NCBI GenBank assembly: GCA_944385925.1
Contig: CALWZE010000007.1
Coordinates: 1-36,090 of the forward strand
Source of the DNA: an uncultured Clostridia bacterium
Lineage (GTDB): Bacteria > Bacillota > Clostridia > Oscillospirales > Ruminococcaceae
Length of the DNA: 36,090 bases
Direction of reading: 5' to 3'
Position numbers and translations under genes: made by a program. The notes under the pieces were generated by a model, which was given only the letters and a program-made list of their open reading frames with translations, did no database searches and was not told where the DNA came from. Positions 8,164 through 16,697 of the stretch are shown one piece after another (position 1 is the first letter of the stretch; each line of letters opens with the position of its first letter).

Positions 8164-9147
8164 GTGAACAAATCTCTTCTCTTTGTCATCAATCCCTATT
8201 CCGGACGGGCGGAGATTCGTTCCCGCGGCGTAATGATCGCCGACACATTTATCAAGGCCGGCTATAAAGTGGAGATTTATACGACACAGGGCACCGGAGA
8301 CGCCACGGAATATGTCGCGCGCAACGCTCATCGATTTGATCGGGTAGTTTGCTGCGGCGGCGACGGCACCGTCAACGAGACGCTGAACGGTTTGATGCGG
8401 CTTGAGGGCAAACGTCCGGAACTCGGGATGATTCCGGCCGGCACCACCAACGATTACGCCTACACTCTTCACATTCCTTTCAATATGAATAAAGCGGCCA
8501 AAGTCGCAGCCTCCGATCATCTGTTTAATATTGACGTCGGCTGCTTCAATGGGCGCTATTTTACCTATGTCGCGGCATTTGGCATTTTCACCGACGTCAC
8601 CTATGAAACGCCGCAAAACGCAAAAAACATTCTCGGCGCCGTCGCTTATGTCCTGGAGGGCGCCAAACGCCTGGGCACCCTGCGCAGCTACCACGTCCGC
8701 GTGGAGTATGAGGGCGGCGATCCGATCGAGGATGACTATATCGTCGGCCTGTTTTCCAATACGGTTTCGGTCGCCGGCATCCGAACCGCCTTTGCCGACG
8801 CCAAGCTGGACGACGGGCTGCTGGAAATCACCCTTGTCAAGGTGCCGCGCAACCTGCATGATGCACAGGCCGTATTGAACATTCTTATGAATTTTGAAAC
8901 CGCCAAACAGGCACAGTCCGATTTTCTGCGGGTCATCTCGACGCGATGGGCAAAGGTAACCTGTTCGGAGCCGATTGCCTGGACAGTGGACGGCGAGAGC
9001 GGCGGCGCCTTTACCGAAGTAGAGATCAAAAACTGCCCGCATGCGATACAGGTAGTGACCGGGGAGGACAGCGTTTCCAAAGAACCGGGCCAGTCTCGGC
9101 ATCTTGTCAATCCGCCTTCAAAAGAAGATTTACCTCAAAAGGACTAG
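8164..9147 (+). CDS. diacylglycerol kinase catalytic-domain lipid kinase (YegS/BmrU-like)
   Basis: A 327-residue protein with the lipid kinase signature: FVINPYSGR at the N terminus, the nucleotide-binding VCCGGDGTVNETLNGL (about residues 61-76), and GMIPAGTTNDYAYTL. It should phosphorylate diacylglycerol or a related lipid with ATP on the inner membrane face. The C terminus beyond residue 300 is an unconserved Pro/Lys-rich tail. The start is a GTG, where the family alignment begins (MNKSLLFVINP), with GGTGA eight bases upstream. Monocistronic and divergent from the foldase gene. Confidence 0.9.
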   Translation: MNKSLLFVINPYSGRAEIRSRGVMIADTFIKAGYKVEIYTTQGTGDATEYVARNAHRFDRVVCCGGDGTVNETLNGLMRLEGKRPELGMIPAGTTNDYAYTLHIPFNMNKAAKVAASDHLFNIDVGCFNGRYFTYVAAFGIFTDVTYETPQNAKNILGAVAYVLEGAKRLGTLRSYHVRVEYEGGDPIEDDYIVGLFSNTVSVAGIRTAFADAKLDDGLLEITLVKVPRNLHDAQAVLNILMNFETAKQAQSDFLRVISTRWAKVTCSEPIAWTVDGESGGAFTEVEIKNCPHAIQVVTGEDSVSKEPGQSRHLVNPPSKEDLPQKD

Positions 9148-9166
9148 CTGCCTTGCCTGGCAGCAA

Positions 9167-9199
9167 AAAGCCCGGCCGTCAAACTGACGACCGGGCTTT
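9167..9199. terminator. bidirectional terminator between convergent genes
   Basis: A stem of about 13 bp with one mismatch (AGCCCGG arm), flanked by A and T runs, lies between the lipid kinase gene and the convergent orphan gene, 20 bases from the first and 8 from the second. Confidence 0.85.
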
Positions 9200-9206
9200 A
9201 TTCATC

Positions 9207-9572
9207 TCAATTTTCTCCAATCGGAATTAAGCCAACATTCTGTTTCAACGCCCAGCGCACCATCGGATCCTGATAGCAGCCTTCCTGCGGCAGATAGCAA
9301 AAACAATACTGGCACCTTTGAATTAGATCCATCTTTTCCTGTTCGCCAAGCCCTTTTCTGTTTTCGACACGGATACCGGGTATTTTTTCAGACAGTTCCT
9401 GCACCGTTTCCTTTATCGTCTCTTCAAACGCTGACAAATCACCCATCAAACAGACAATTCTGCTTTCCGATCCGATCTTGCACAATTCACATGTAACCAT
9501 TCTACGGATTTCTGCTGTTTTTTCTCCTTGAGGCACACCATCACCAATGAAACAACAGTACCGCTCCTCCAT
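9207..9572 (-). CDS. hypothetical protein, possibly SLOG/DUF1273-like
   Basis: Not firmly recognised. A 121-residue protein with no membrane segment and seven Cys, including the pairs YCCFIG, CELC and QYCFCYLP. The start YCCFIGDGVPQGEKTAEIRRMV and the end PMVRWALKQNVGLIPIGEN recall the nucleotide-binding SLOG proteins of the YpsA/DUF1273 type (which begin with CCFTGHR and end with a strand naming a pile-up of entries per cell), but the GHR motif is missing. The start is supported by AAGGGG eight bases upstream. It is divergent from a small XRE regulator gene. Confidence 0.62.
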   Translation of the reverse strand: MEERYCCFIGDGVPQGEKTAEIRRMVTCELCKIGSESRIVCLMGDLSAFEETIKETVQELSEKIPGIRVENRKGLGEQEKMDLIQRCQYCFCYLPQEGCYQDPMVRWALKQNVGLIPIGEN

Positions 9573-9854
9573 TCACTGTTCCCCTTCCAATGTACGAACT
9601 ATACTTCGTATAATATACAAGCTGACAATCTTTTACAAGAAGAAATTTGAAAAAGTATGTCAAATTTCGCCGAATTTATGCCACAAACGGCAATTTGGAT
9701 GAAATTTCCAGTAATTATATTCGTTTTTATCCCATCTCAGCGGACAATATACAGACAATGGCATTTAATTTTTTGAATCAGTTTACTGCATTTTGTTGTT
9801 AAAGTCAATAAGCGAAAGCCTTGAGACCTACACTAAACTTGAGGTGATAGGCTG
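9573..9854. other. AT-rich divergent intergenic region
   Basis: 282 bases shared by the orphan gene and the XRE regulator. It holds a 13-base interrupted palindrome (TATAC-TTC-GTATA, 9599-9611) next to the orphan gene and a 26-base stretch at 9658-9683 that recurs on the other side of the XRE gene. No gene is seen. Confidence 0.5.
9658..9683 (+). repeat. direct repeat copy 1 flanking the XRE gene
   Basis: TGTCAAATTTC-GCCGAATTTATGCCA; recurs imperfectly at 10226-10253 (TGTCACATTTC-TTCGCCAAATTATGCCA). Two gaps and a few substitutions separate the copies. It may be a binding site for the regulator or a relic of a duplication. Confidence 0.4.
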
Positions 9855-10073
9855 GTGGCAGTATATAGACGTATAAGGGAGCTGCGCGAAGATCGCGACC
9901 TGACCCAGGCGCAGATGGCTGAGATTCTGCATTGCTCACAGCAGGCTTACAGCAACTATGAACTGGGCCAACGCGATATACCTACCGCTATTTTGATCGA
10001 CCTTTCCCGCTGTCACGGCGTTAGCGTCGATTACATTCTGGGATTAACAGATAACAAGAAGACGAGTGGTTAA
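9855..10073 (+). CDS. small XRE-family transcriptional regulator
   Basis: A 72-residue protein that is almost only a Cro/C1-type helix-turn-helix: YRRIRELREDRDLTQAQMAEILHCSQQAYSNYELGQRDIPTAILIDLSRCHGVSVDYILGLT, ending with the usual VDYILG block. No sensor or dimer domain follows. The start is a GTG with GAGGTG spaced about 8. It is clearly related to the second small XRE gene at 25860. It probably represses its own promoter or the divergent orphan gene. Confidence 0.88.
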   Translation: MAVYRRIRELREDRDLTQAQMAEILHCSQQAYSNYELGQRDIPTAILIDLSRCHGVSVDYILGLTDNKKTSG

Positions 10074-10525
10074 TTATCAAATAAATCATGCCACCGTACT
10101 CAGAACTGTCCATCTGGTTTTTACTCCGAATACGTCCGCGCCGAAAGCCGCATTATTCTGCGCCTTTTAGTGGGGCCTGCGTGATCTCTTTTTTCTGATA
10201 CCATGGCCGTCAAAGCCAGATGGCGTGTCACATTTCTTCGCCAAATTATGCCATTCGCATTTATTCTGTTCATTTAGACGGGACTTTTCGACCCACAATC
10301 CCGATTTCATTTCTTATCAATTAGCCCAATTCAAATACGCGAACCGGAGAATCAATCTCAAAGTTAAAAATGCACGGGAAATCATTGCATCAGCAAGCAC
10401 ACATGCATCGGCCGCAAAGGATTGTTCAGCTGTGGGTTGGATACATGCAACAAATTTCCCGCCGCATTCACAGCGCTTGCGCTTTAGCCTTGCTGTTTCG
10501 CCCTGTTTCCTACAACACAAAATGA
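10074..10525. other. intergenic stretch without a convincing gene
   Basis: About 450 bases between the XRE gene and the terminator. It contains the second direct repeat (10226-10253). Short frames on both strands run through the terminator or lack ribosome binding sites and are not accepted. Confidence 0.55.
10226..10253 (+). repeat. direct repeat copy 2 flanking the XRE gene
   Basis: Partner of 9658-9683. Both copies share TGTCA.ATTTC, CGCC.AATT and ATGCCA in the same order and orientation. Confidence 0.4.
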
Positions 10526-10554
10526 AAAAAGAGCCGCGTTCTGCGGCTCTTTTT
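10526..10554. terminator. terminator of the M20 peptidase gene
   Basis: AGAGCCGC pairs with GCGGCTCT around a 5-base loop, extended by A-T pairs, with A and T tracts on both sides. It lies 33 bases after the peptidase stop and can act in both directions. Confidence 0.9.
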
Positions 10555-10586
10555 AATAAGTATATCAAATTATAAAGGAAACTGAC

Positions 10587-12020
10587 TTACAGCTGCATCA
10601 TCAAGCGGGCAAAAAACTCGGCCGCTTTAACCGCCTTTTCCACCGGTACCCGCTCATCGTTTGCATGTATTGTGGCCCGCTCTTCCTTGGTCAGTTCCAT
10701 TGCCGAAAAGCGCATTACCTTGTCCGAAATTCGGCAAAAATGACGCGAATCGCTGCATTGCAGCATCAGATACGGAGAAATTATTGCGTCACTCCAAGTC
10801 TGGCCGATCGCCGTGCACAACTTTTCCCACCCTTTGGAATCTGTTCGGCTTACGGCCGAGGGGTTCATGCCGTGCAGCAGCTGCACCTCAATATCAGGAT
10901 CGTTAACGGTACTGCGCAGGTAATCCAGCGCGCTGTCTATCGTGTCACCGCTCATCAGCCGCAAATTTGCGCTGACCCTCGCCTGAGGCGGCAGCACATT
11001 GCTCGCGCTGCTTCCCTGCATCTGGGTAAAAGCGCAGGTAGTGCGCATCATCGCGTTCAGCTCGCCGCCGGATTTTCGGCAGATCCGATTGAGCAGCGGA
11101 AGAAAACACCACAGATTTGCAAAAACCAGCCGCATGGCAAAACCGGAATATCTTCCGAGGGTATCAAACATCTGTGCGATCGGCTCGCTTAACCGGGCCG
11201 GGAACGGGTGGTTCTCCACACGGCAAACCGCTTTTGCGAGACGTCCGACCGGGCCATGCGCCGGCGGTGCAGATGCATGGCCGCCCGCGCTGCGGATGGT
11301 AAAGGAGACGTCCATCATCCCCTTTTCCGCAATTCCGATCAATGCGCATTTTTCTTTCACGCCCGGGAAAACGCCCTCAACTACCGCGCCCCCCTCGTCG
11401 ACCACCAGTTCGGGATGCACACCGCGTTTTTCCAGTTCGTCCACAATTGCCGGCGCATTTACCCCGGCGATTTCCTCATCACCCGCGAAGGTGAAATAAA
11501 CATCCTGCTGCGGCGCAAATCCCTGCCCGATCAGATGTTCGGCCGCCTCCATTATGCCGCAAAGGGTTCCTTTGGTGTCCAGCGTTCCGCGTCCCCACAA
11601 TACGCCGTCCTCGATCACTCCTGCAAAGGGCGGCTTTTGCCATGCGGGCTCGTCTGCCGGCACAACGTCATAATGCGCCATCAGCACCGACGGCGCCCCG
11701 GAATTTTTTCCCGGCCAGCGGTACAAAAGGCCGGAATCCCCGATCCTCTCCAGCTCGCAGACACGATGCACATTCGGATAACGCTCAGCAAGAAGCGCAC
11801 GGAATTTTTCAAATTCCCGCTCATCCACAAGCGCCTTATCCCGATAACTCACAGTTTTGCACCGAACCATCCGCGCAAGCGAGTCCACCACACGATCACC
11901 ATCCAGCTCAACCGGCTGCGCAGCAACAGCAGTCCTGTCTGCCGGGCGGAATCGCAGGGTCCTTACAAGCAAAACCGCTAAAAAAGCGCCGACCGCAGCA
12001 AGAAGAATCCAGCCAAACAT
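10587..12020 (-). CDS. M20-family metallopeptidase with N-terminal membrane anchor
   Basis: With the ATG at 12020, 477 residues: an N-terminal hydrophobic helix (MFGWILLAAVGAFLAVLLV), then an M20/PM20D1-like catalytic domain. Metal and catalytic motifs are VLMAHYDVVPAD (His ligand and catalytic Asp), WGRGTLDTKGTL (bridging Asp) and TFAGDEEIAG (catalytic Glu pair); the dimerisation domain follows (IRSAGGHASAPP) and a C-terminal Cys-Ser-Asp-Ser-Arg-His block (LQCSDSRHF) supplies the last His. It should hydrolyse peptides or N-acyl amino acids, probably outside or at the membrane. The longer frame to 12131 is rejected because AAAGGAG lies eight bases before this ATG. Monocistronic. Confidence 0.9.
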   Translation of the reverse strand: MFGWILLAAVGAFLAVLLVRTLRFRPADRTAVAAQPVELDGDRVVDSLARMVRCKTVSYRDKALVDEREFEKFRALLAERYPNVHRVCELERIGDSGLLYRWPGKNSGAPSVLMAHYDVVPADEPAWQKPPFAGVIEDGVLWGRGTLDTKGTLCGIMEAAEHLIGQGFAPQQDVYFTFAGDEEIAGVNAPAIVDELEKRGVHPELVVDEGGAVVEGVFPGVKEKCALIGIAEKGMMDVSFTIRSAGGHASAPPAHGPVGRLAKAVCRVENHPFPARLSEPIAQMFDTLGRYSGFAMRLVFANLWCFLPLLNRICRKSGGELNAMMRTTCAFTQMQGSSASNVLPPQARVSANLRLMSGDTIDSALDYLRSTVNDPDIEVQLLHGMNPSAVSRTDSKGWEKLCTAIGQTWSDAIISPYLMLQCSDSRHFCRISDKVMRFSAMELTKEERATIHANDERVPVEKAVKAAEFFARLMMQL

Positions 12021-12260
12021 TTTTTCAGCTCCTTTAAGAATCATTTCAGAATCATCTGTTTTAATACAGACATACCAAAGAAGAACGGTTCCAAAACAAA
12101 ATAATCCGTTCTCCGTCAAGTATAGCACCACATATCATGGTATCCTATAGGTAAGTGCAACAAAATTGCTCCCTGTGTTTCGGCATTTCCAGGCCTTGCC
12201 TTTTGGAGCGCCGGGCGAAAATAAAGTTTCGTTTATGTTAAAGGAAAGAGGTAATAATGT

Positions 12261-13616
12261 ATGGCAAATTATTGGGAAAGTGAAATTCAGCCTGCCGGTG
12301 AGCAGCCTGAACAGAATACAACGCAGAATCAGCTTCCGCCCTATGATCCGGACGAAGCAGCCAGACGTGCGCAGCAAAATTTCGCACAGGAATCCTCCTC
12401 TGCTTCCCCTTATGCGCAAAAACCGCTTTACGGTTCGCCGACCAATCCGCCTGAGCGCCCGCGCAAACCGCGCAGGCACGGCGCAATGGTCGCTGTGTTC
12501 GCCGTGTGCATAGTTCTCTCTCTGTGCTGCGGATTCTTTGGCGCCTATGCCGCAAATCGCTGGTTCCCCGTTGAAACCGCAGGCGAGCAGGAAGGTCAAA
12601 ATTCTCTGATCGAAGCGCCGCTGCACACCGACACCACCAGCACCCAGCCGGTAACCAGCCTTTCTTCGGTTGTCGACGCGACCAAGGTCAGCGTTGTTGA
12701 AATTACCACCGAATCGGTGACGACCAGCAACTTCTTCGGCCAGTATGTGACCCAGGGCGCAGGCAGCGGAGTCATTGCCCGCGCAGACGGTTATATTATC
12801 ACCAACAATCACGTCATCAACGGCGCGAACAACATCAAGGTCACCCTTTATAACGGGGACACCTATGACGCAACGATTGTCGGCACCGACAGCAAGAGCG
12901 ATCTCGCCGTTATCAAGATCGACGCCAACGATTTGACCCCGGCAGTATTCGGCAACTCGGACGACGTTAAGGTCGGCGACTATGTTATCGCGATCGGCAA
13001 CCCGCTCGGTTCGCTGGGCGGCACGGTGACGGACGGTATTGTCAGCGCGCTTGACCGTGAGATCCTGGTTGAGAATCAGACCATGACCCTGCTGCAAACC
13101 AGCGCCGCAATTAACCCCGGCAACTCCGGCGGCGGCCTTTTCAACACTTATGGCGAACTGATCGGCATCGTCAATGCAAAGCCGACCGACTCCGCCGCGG
13201 GAAGCGACAGCTCGATCGACGGACTTGGATTTGCAATCCCTGTCGATACGGTTAAAGAGGTTGTCAACGAAATCATCAATAACGGCTATGTGACCGGCCG
13301 CCCGATCATGGGCCTGTCGGTTCTGGAAATCAACGACGCCCAGACCGCCTATCAGTACGGCGTTGACCGTTACGGCGTTTATATCGTGTCCATCACCGAA
13401 GGACTCGGCGCAGACAAAGCCGGTCTGCAGGTGGGCGACTGCATCGTCAGCGTAAACGGAAACGCTGTTTCTTCCACCAGCGATGTCACCACCGCTATTG
13501 AAGAATACGCTGTCGGCGACACGATCGAAATTCAGGTCATACGGGAAGGAAAAATGCTCACCGTAGACGTTGAACTGACCGAAAATGTCCCCAGCGAAAA
13601 CCAAAACGCAGGCTGA
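12261..13616 (+). CDS. HtrA/DegP-like membrane-anchored serine protease with PDZ domain
   Basis: A 451-residue protein: a Gln/Pro-rich cytoplasmic region (1-72), one membrane helix (about 75-97), an S1C trypsin-like domain and one PDZ domain (about 340-440). The triad is visible: His184 in TNNHVING, Asp214 in SKSDLAVIKID and Ser289 in NPGNSGGGLF. It should degrade or refold misfolded proteins on the outer face of the membrane, as HtrA/HtrB proteins do in Bacillus. GAGG lies about nine bases before the ATG. Like the PrsA-like foldase, it belongs to envelope quality control. Confidence 0.95.
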   Translation: MANYWESEIQPAGEQPEQNTTQNQLPPYDPDEAARRAQQNFAQESSSASPYAQKPLYGSPTNPPERPRKPRRHGAMVAVFAVCIVLSLCCGFFGAYAANRWFPVETAGEQEGQNSLIEAPLHTDTTSTQPVTSLSSVVDATKVSVVEITTESVTTSNFFGQYVTQGAGSGVIARADGYIITNNHVINGANNIKVTLYNGDTYDATIVGTDSKSDLAVIKIDANDLTPAVFGNSDDVKVGDYVIAIGNPLGSLGGTVTDGIVSALDREILVENQTMTLLQTSAAINPGNSGGGLFNTYGELIGIVNAKPTDSAAGSDSSIDGLGFAIPVDTVKEVVNEIINNGYVTGRPIMGLSVLEINDAQTAYQYGVDRYGVYIVSITEGLGADKAGLQVGDCIVSVNGNAVSSTSDVTTAIEEYAVGDTIEIQVIREGKMLTVDVELTENVPSENQNAG

Positions 13617-13630
13617 TGAAACAAATTGAA

Positions 13631-13661
13631 AACTGCCCGGAAGCGACGCTTCCGGGCAGTT
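13631..13661 (+). terminator. terminator of the HtrA gene
   Basis: A perfect 14-bp stem (AACTGCCCGGAAGC arm) with a 3-base loop followed by TTTTTT, 14 bases after the stop. Confidence 0.95.
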
Positions 13662-13975
13662 TTTTATCTGCCGCCGAACAGCCATGTAAAATTCCCGGTC
13701 TGAATGGGTTACGATAAAAATATTTTTGTTAATGAAACAGCTCCCTGATTCAGTAAAAGATTGAAGAGAAGTCTTATTTCTTAAACATTCAAAAGCATTG
13801 GCAAGACCGCCCTGAGAAAGAAAATTCATCACGGCATATTAGATTAAAAAGGTTCTGCATCCTTTTAAAAGCAGCTGCATAAGGCATTCTCTGTAAGGAC
13901 CTGTTCGTGCCCGACGACCGTCCGGACAATTTTTCCTTTTCCAAAATGCTACCCGAAAAAAATGCAATACCGCCC
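13662..13975. other. AT-rich intergenic stretch without a gene
   Basis: About 310 bases between the HtrA terminator and the metal-efflux promoter. A 12-base palindrome of AAAAATATTTTT is the only structure noticed. No open frame with a ribosome binding site. Confidence 0.5.
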
Positions 13976-14004
13976 TTGACAAATTAGTTCCAATGAATTA
14001 TCAT
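13976..14004 (+). promoter_or_regulatory. promoter of the metal-efflux operon
   Basis: A perfect TTGACA (13976-13981), a 17-base spacer and TATCAT (13999-14004). The start site falls near 14011, on the operator. Confidence 0.9.
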
Positions 14005-14011
14005 GAAAACA

Positions 14012-14025
14012 TGAACAAATGCTCA
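14012..14025 (+). promoter_or_regulatory. predicted SmtB/CadC-type operator
   Basis: TGAACA-AA-TGCTCA is a 6-2-6 inverted repeat with one mismatch, matching the core of 12-2-12 operators known for the SmtB/ArsR family. It covers the predicted +1, so binding by the product of the first gene would block transcription until metal is bound. Confidence 0.75.
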
Positions 14026-14042
14026 TATGAAAGGTTGATCTG

Positions 14043-14405
14043 ATGTCCGCCGACAACAAACACGCTGAAATCTGTGATGCGCCGGACACGCATACAGATG
14101 TAGTAGAGCTTGTCCGTAACACGATGCCCGATGACGAGCTTTTGTATGACCTTGCAGATCTATTCAAGGTTTTTGGCGATACAACCCGCATTCGGATTTT
14201 GTATGCGCTGGAGCGGGAAATGTGCGTCTGCGACATTGCTGAAGTGCTTGGAATGACCCAATCCGCCATTTCGCATCAGCTTAAAACCCTGAAGCAAAGC
14301 AAGCTGGTCAAGTCTCGCCGGGAAGGAAAAACCGTCTTTTATTCTCTGGACGACGACCATGTCCGCGATATTATTGACCGCGGCATCGAACATATCACCG
14401 AATAA
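14043..14405 (+). CDS. ArsR/SmtB-family Zn/Cd-responsive repressor (CadC-like)
   Basis: A 120-residue winged-helix regulator. Both metal sites of the family are visible. The alpha3 site is CVC (Cys61, Cys63) in EMCVCDIAEVL, with an N-terminal Cys11 as possible third ligand, as in CadC. The alpha5 site is Asp104, His106, His117 and Glu120, the same spacing as the Zn site of SmtB. The recognition helix is TQSAISHQLKTLKQS. It should repress the operon and release DNA with Zn2+, Cd2+ or Pb2+. First gene of the operon, with AAAGG eight bases before ATG. Confident call; metal preference is inferred. Confidence 0.95.
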   Translation: MSADNKHAEICDAPDTHTDVVELVRNTMPDDELLYDLADLFKVFGDTTRIRILYALEREMCVCDIAEVLGMTQSAISHQLKTLKQSKLVKSRREGKTVFYSLDDDHVRDIIDRGIEHITE

Positions 14406-14426
14406 ACGGGAAAGGATGATTTTGCA

Positions 14427-14645
14427 ATGAAAAAGACATTCAAGCTGGAAGAACTGGATTGCGCGAACTGCGCCGCAAAAATGGAAAACGCCATTGCCAA
14501 ACTGGACGGTGTTCTTGGCGTGTCGGTTAATTTCATGACCCAAAAGCTCACTTTGGAAGCGCCGGACGATCGGTTCGAGGAAATTTTCCGTCAAGCTGCT
14601 GCGATCTGCAAAAAAGTCGAGCCGGAGTGTGAGATCATAAGATGA
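14427..14645 (+). CDS. free heavy-metal-associated (HMA) domain protein
   Basis: A 72-residue single HMA domain with the metal-binding CxxC at Cys12-Cys15 (LDCANCAAKMENAI). The Asp before the first Cys (DCANC) is the form seen in Zn/Cd domains, rather than the copper type. In most related pumps this domain is the N terminus of the ATPase; here it is a separate gene whose TGA overlaps the ATPase ATG by four bases, so it is expected to hand metal to the pump or sense it. AAAGGATGATT precedes the start. Confidence 0.93.
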   Translation: MKKTFKLEELDCANCAAKMENAIAKLDGVLGVSVNFMTQKLTLEAPDDRFEEIFRQAAAICKKVEPECEIIR

Positions 14646-16498
14646 GCAAAAAACAGAAAAAGGAGCTTTACCGCATTCTTGCCGCCGCCTTGTTTTTTGC
14701 GGCAGGAATGCTGACCCCCGAACGTTTTTTCTGGCCGCGTCTCGTCCTTTTTGTCTGTGCCTATCTGCTTGTGGGCCTGGAGGTTCTGAAAACCGCGGCG
14801 ATTCACATTGCGCACGGGCAGGTTTTTGACGAAAACTTTCTGATGAGCCTTGCGACAATCGGCGCCTGGGCAATCGGGGAATATTCCGAAGCGGCAGCCG
14901 TCATGCTCTTTTATCAGGTTGGTGAACTGTTCCAATCCCTTGCCGTCGGCAAAAGCCGTCGCTCCATCGCCGCATTGATGGATATCCGGCCGGATACAGC
15001 CAATCTCCTGCGCGACGGCGAATGGGTGACGGTGGAGCCCCAGTCGGTCCGGCCGGGTGACCTGATTCTGATCAAACCCGGCGAAAAGGTTCCTTTGGAC
15101 GGAATAGTGCGTGAAGGCAGTTCCAGTCTCAATACGGCGGCGCTGACCGGTGAAAGCCTGCCCCGCGACGTTGCGCCCGGGGATGGTGTTATCAGCGGAT
15201 GCGTCAATGGCGGAGGAATGCTGCAAGTTGAGGTAACCCGTCCCTTTGAGGAATCCACGGTTTCCCGGATTTTGGATCTGGTGGAAAACGCCAGCAGCAA
15301 AAAAGCCAAAACCGAGGCTTTTATCACCCGCTTCGCCCGCTGGTATACGCCCGCGGTCGTGATCGCCGCCGTACTGCTCGCGCTGCTGCCCCCGATAATC
15401 ACCGGAACCGGTTGGAGCCTTTGGCTTTCCCGCGCACTGAGTTTTCTGGTCATTTCCTGTCCCTGCGCACTGGTCATCTCGGTACCGCTCAGCTTTTTCG
15501 GCGGAATCGGCGGTGCGTCCAAATGCGGCATCCTGGTAAAAGGCAGCAGTCATCTGGAAGACCTTGCCGCTGCGGATACTGTAGTTTTTGATAAGACCGG
15601 CACCTTGACGCGCGGCAGTTTTTCGGTTACGGCGATTCATCCGGACAATTTTGAAAGCAAGGAGCTGCTGCGGCTGGCAGCCCTCGCAGAATGCTACAGC
15701 GACCACCCCATTTCTCTTTCCCTGCGCGCTGCATATAAGGATGAACTGGACGACTCCAAAGTCAGCCGGGTTAACGAAATCGCAGGCTGCGGCGTTCGTG
15801 CCGAGGTGGACGGTCACGCCGTCCTTGTCGGCAACGAAAAACTGATGAAGCTCAATGATATTCCCATCACACTGCACGACAGCTGCACTGGCGCACTTGT
15901 CCATGTGGCGATTGACGGCCGGTATGCCGGACACATCCGGATTTCCGATCAGGTCAAACCGGAATCTTCCCAGGCAATCGCCCTGCTTCGCAAAGCTGGT
16001 GTGCAAAAGACGGTTATGCTGACCGGCGACTCCCGCGAAGTCGGCGAAGCGGTTGCCGCTGAGCTTGGCCTGGACGAGGTTTGCGCTGAACTGCTGCCTC
16101 AGAACAAGGTCGAGCAGGTCGAACAGCTGCTCAGCCGTCAGACAAGCGGCAAAAAGCTGGTGTTCGTCGGGGACGGCATCAACGACGCGCCCGTCCTTGC
16201 GCGCGCTGATGTCGGCGTTGCAATGGGCGCGCTTGGATCGGATGCCGCCATTGAAGCCGCGGATATTGTATTGATGGACGACGATCCCCGCAAGCTCGCC
16301 GCCGCCATACGCATTGCGCGCAAAACCCTGCGGCTTGTCAAAGAAAATATCATCTTTGCGCTCGGCGTCAAATTGCTCACTCTTCTGCTTGTCACTGTCG
16401 GCGTCGCCAGCATGTGGGAGGCCGTGTTCGCCGACGTTGGCGTCGCGGTAATCGCGATTCTCAACGCCATGCGCGCCATGCGGGTCGAACAAAAATAA
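14642..16498 (+). CDS. P1B-type Zn/Cd/Pb-exporting ATPase
   Basis: A 618-residue pump with eight expected membrane helices and all catalytic motifs: TGES in the actuator domain, CPC in the membrane (Cys273-Pro-Cys275), the phosphorylated Asp317 in DKTGTLT, the SDHPIS motif of the nucleotide domain, and GDGINDAP. The C-terminal membrane block ADVGVAVIAILNAMR carries the Asp typical of the Zn/Cd/Pb group (P1B-2). It exports these metals from the cytoplasm with ATP. It starts directly with the first helices and has no N-terminal metal-binding domain, which is encoded by the previous overlapping gene. Confidence 0.96.
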   Translation: MSKKQKKELYRILAAALFFAAGMLTPERFFWPRLVLFVCAYLLVGLEVLKTAAIHIAHGQVFDENFLMSLATIGAWAIGEYSEAAAVMLFYQVGELFQSLAVGKSRRSIAALMDIRPDTANLLRDGEWVTVEPQSVRPGDLILIKPGEKVPLDGIVREGSSSLNTAALTGESLPRDVAPGDGVISGCVNGGGMLQVEVTRPFEESTVSRILDLVENASSKKAKTEAFITRFARWYTPAVVIAAVLLALLPPIITGTGWSLWLSRALSFLVISCPCALVISVPLSFFGGIGGASKCGILVKGSSHLEDLAAADTVVFDKTGTLTRGSFSVTAIHPDNFESKELLRLAALAECYSDHPISLSLRAAYKDELDDSKVSRVNEIAGCGVRAEVDGHAVLVGNEKLMKLNDIPITLHDSCTGALVHVAIDGRYAGHIRISDQVKPESSQAIALLRKAGVQKTVMLTGDSREVGEAVAAELGLDEVCAELLPQNKVEQVEQLLSRQTSGKKLVFVGDGINDAPVLARADVGVAMGALGSDAAIEAADIVLMDDDPRKLAAAIRIARKTLRLVKENIIFALGVKLLTLLLVTVGVASMWEAVFADVGVAVIAILNAMRAMRVEQK

Positions 16499-16640
16499 AA
16501 TCGATTTCGGGCACAAAGCGCAGCTTTTTCGCACTGTTCGTTGTGCCGAGTGTTTAAAGTTCGGGCAAATTTATCCTTTTTGATGAAAAAGACAAAAAAG
16601 AGGGGCGGATCAGAGAGCGGTCCAATAAAACAGTATAACA

Positions 16641-16684
16641 AAAACGGGAAGCACATGACCTAAATCATGTTGCTTCCCGTTTTT
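16641..16684 (+). terminator. terminator of the metal-efflux operon
   Basis: A stem of about 17 bp with a single bulge (arm AAAACGGGAAGCA) and a T-run. It ends the ATPase transcript about 140 bases after the stop. Confidence 0.85.
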
Positions 16685-16697
16685 CATACATAGTAGG

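Noticed and set aside
9597-9618. Resemblance of ACTTCGTATAATATAC to a loxP half-site
   Set aside because: Only one arm resembles loxP and AT-rich promoter DNA explains it; no recombinase or inverted second arm.
10225-10575. Open frames of 116 (+) and 83 (-) codons before the M20 gene
   Set aside because: Both run through the intrinsic terminator at 10526-10554 and have no ribosome binding site.
12135-16534. Very long open frames antisense to the HtrA gene (565 codons) and to the P-type ATPase gene (647 codons)
   Set aside because: They lie wholly opposite genes with complete catalytic motifs; such frames arise from strong codon bias. No ribosome binding sites or recognisable domains.
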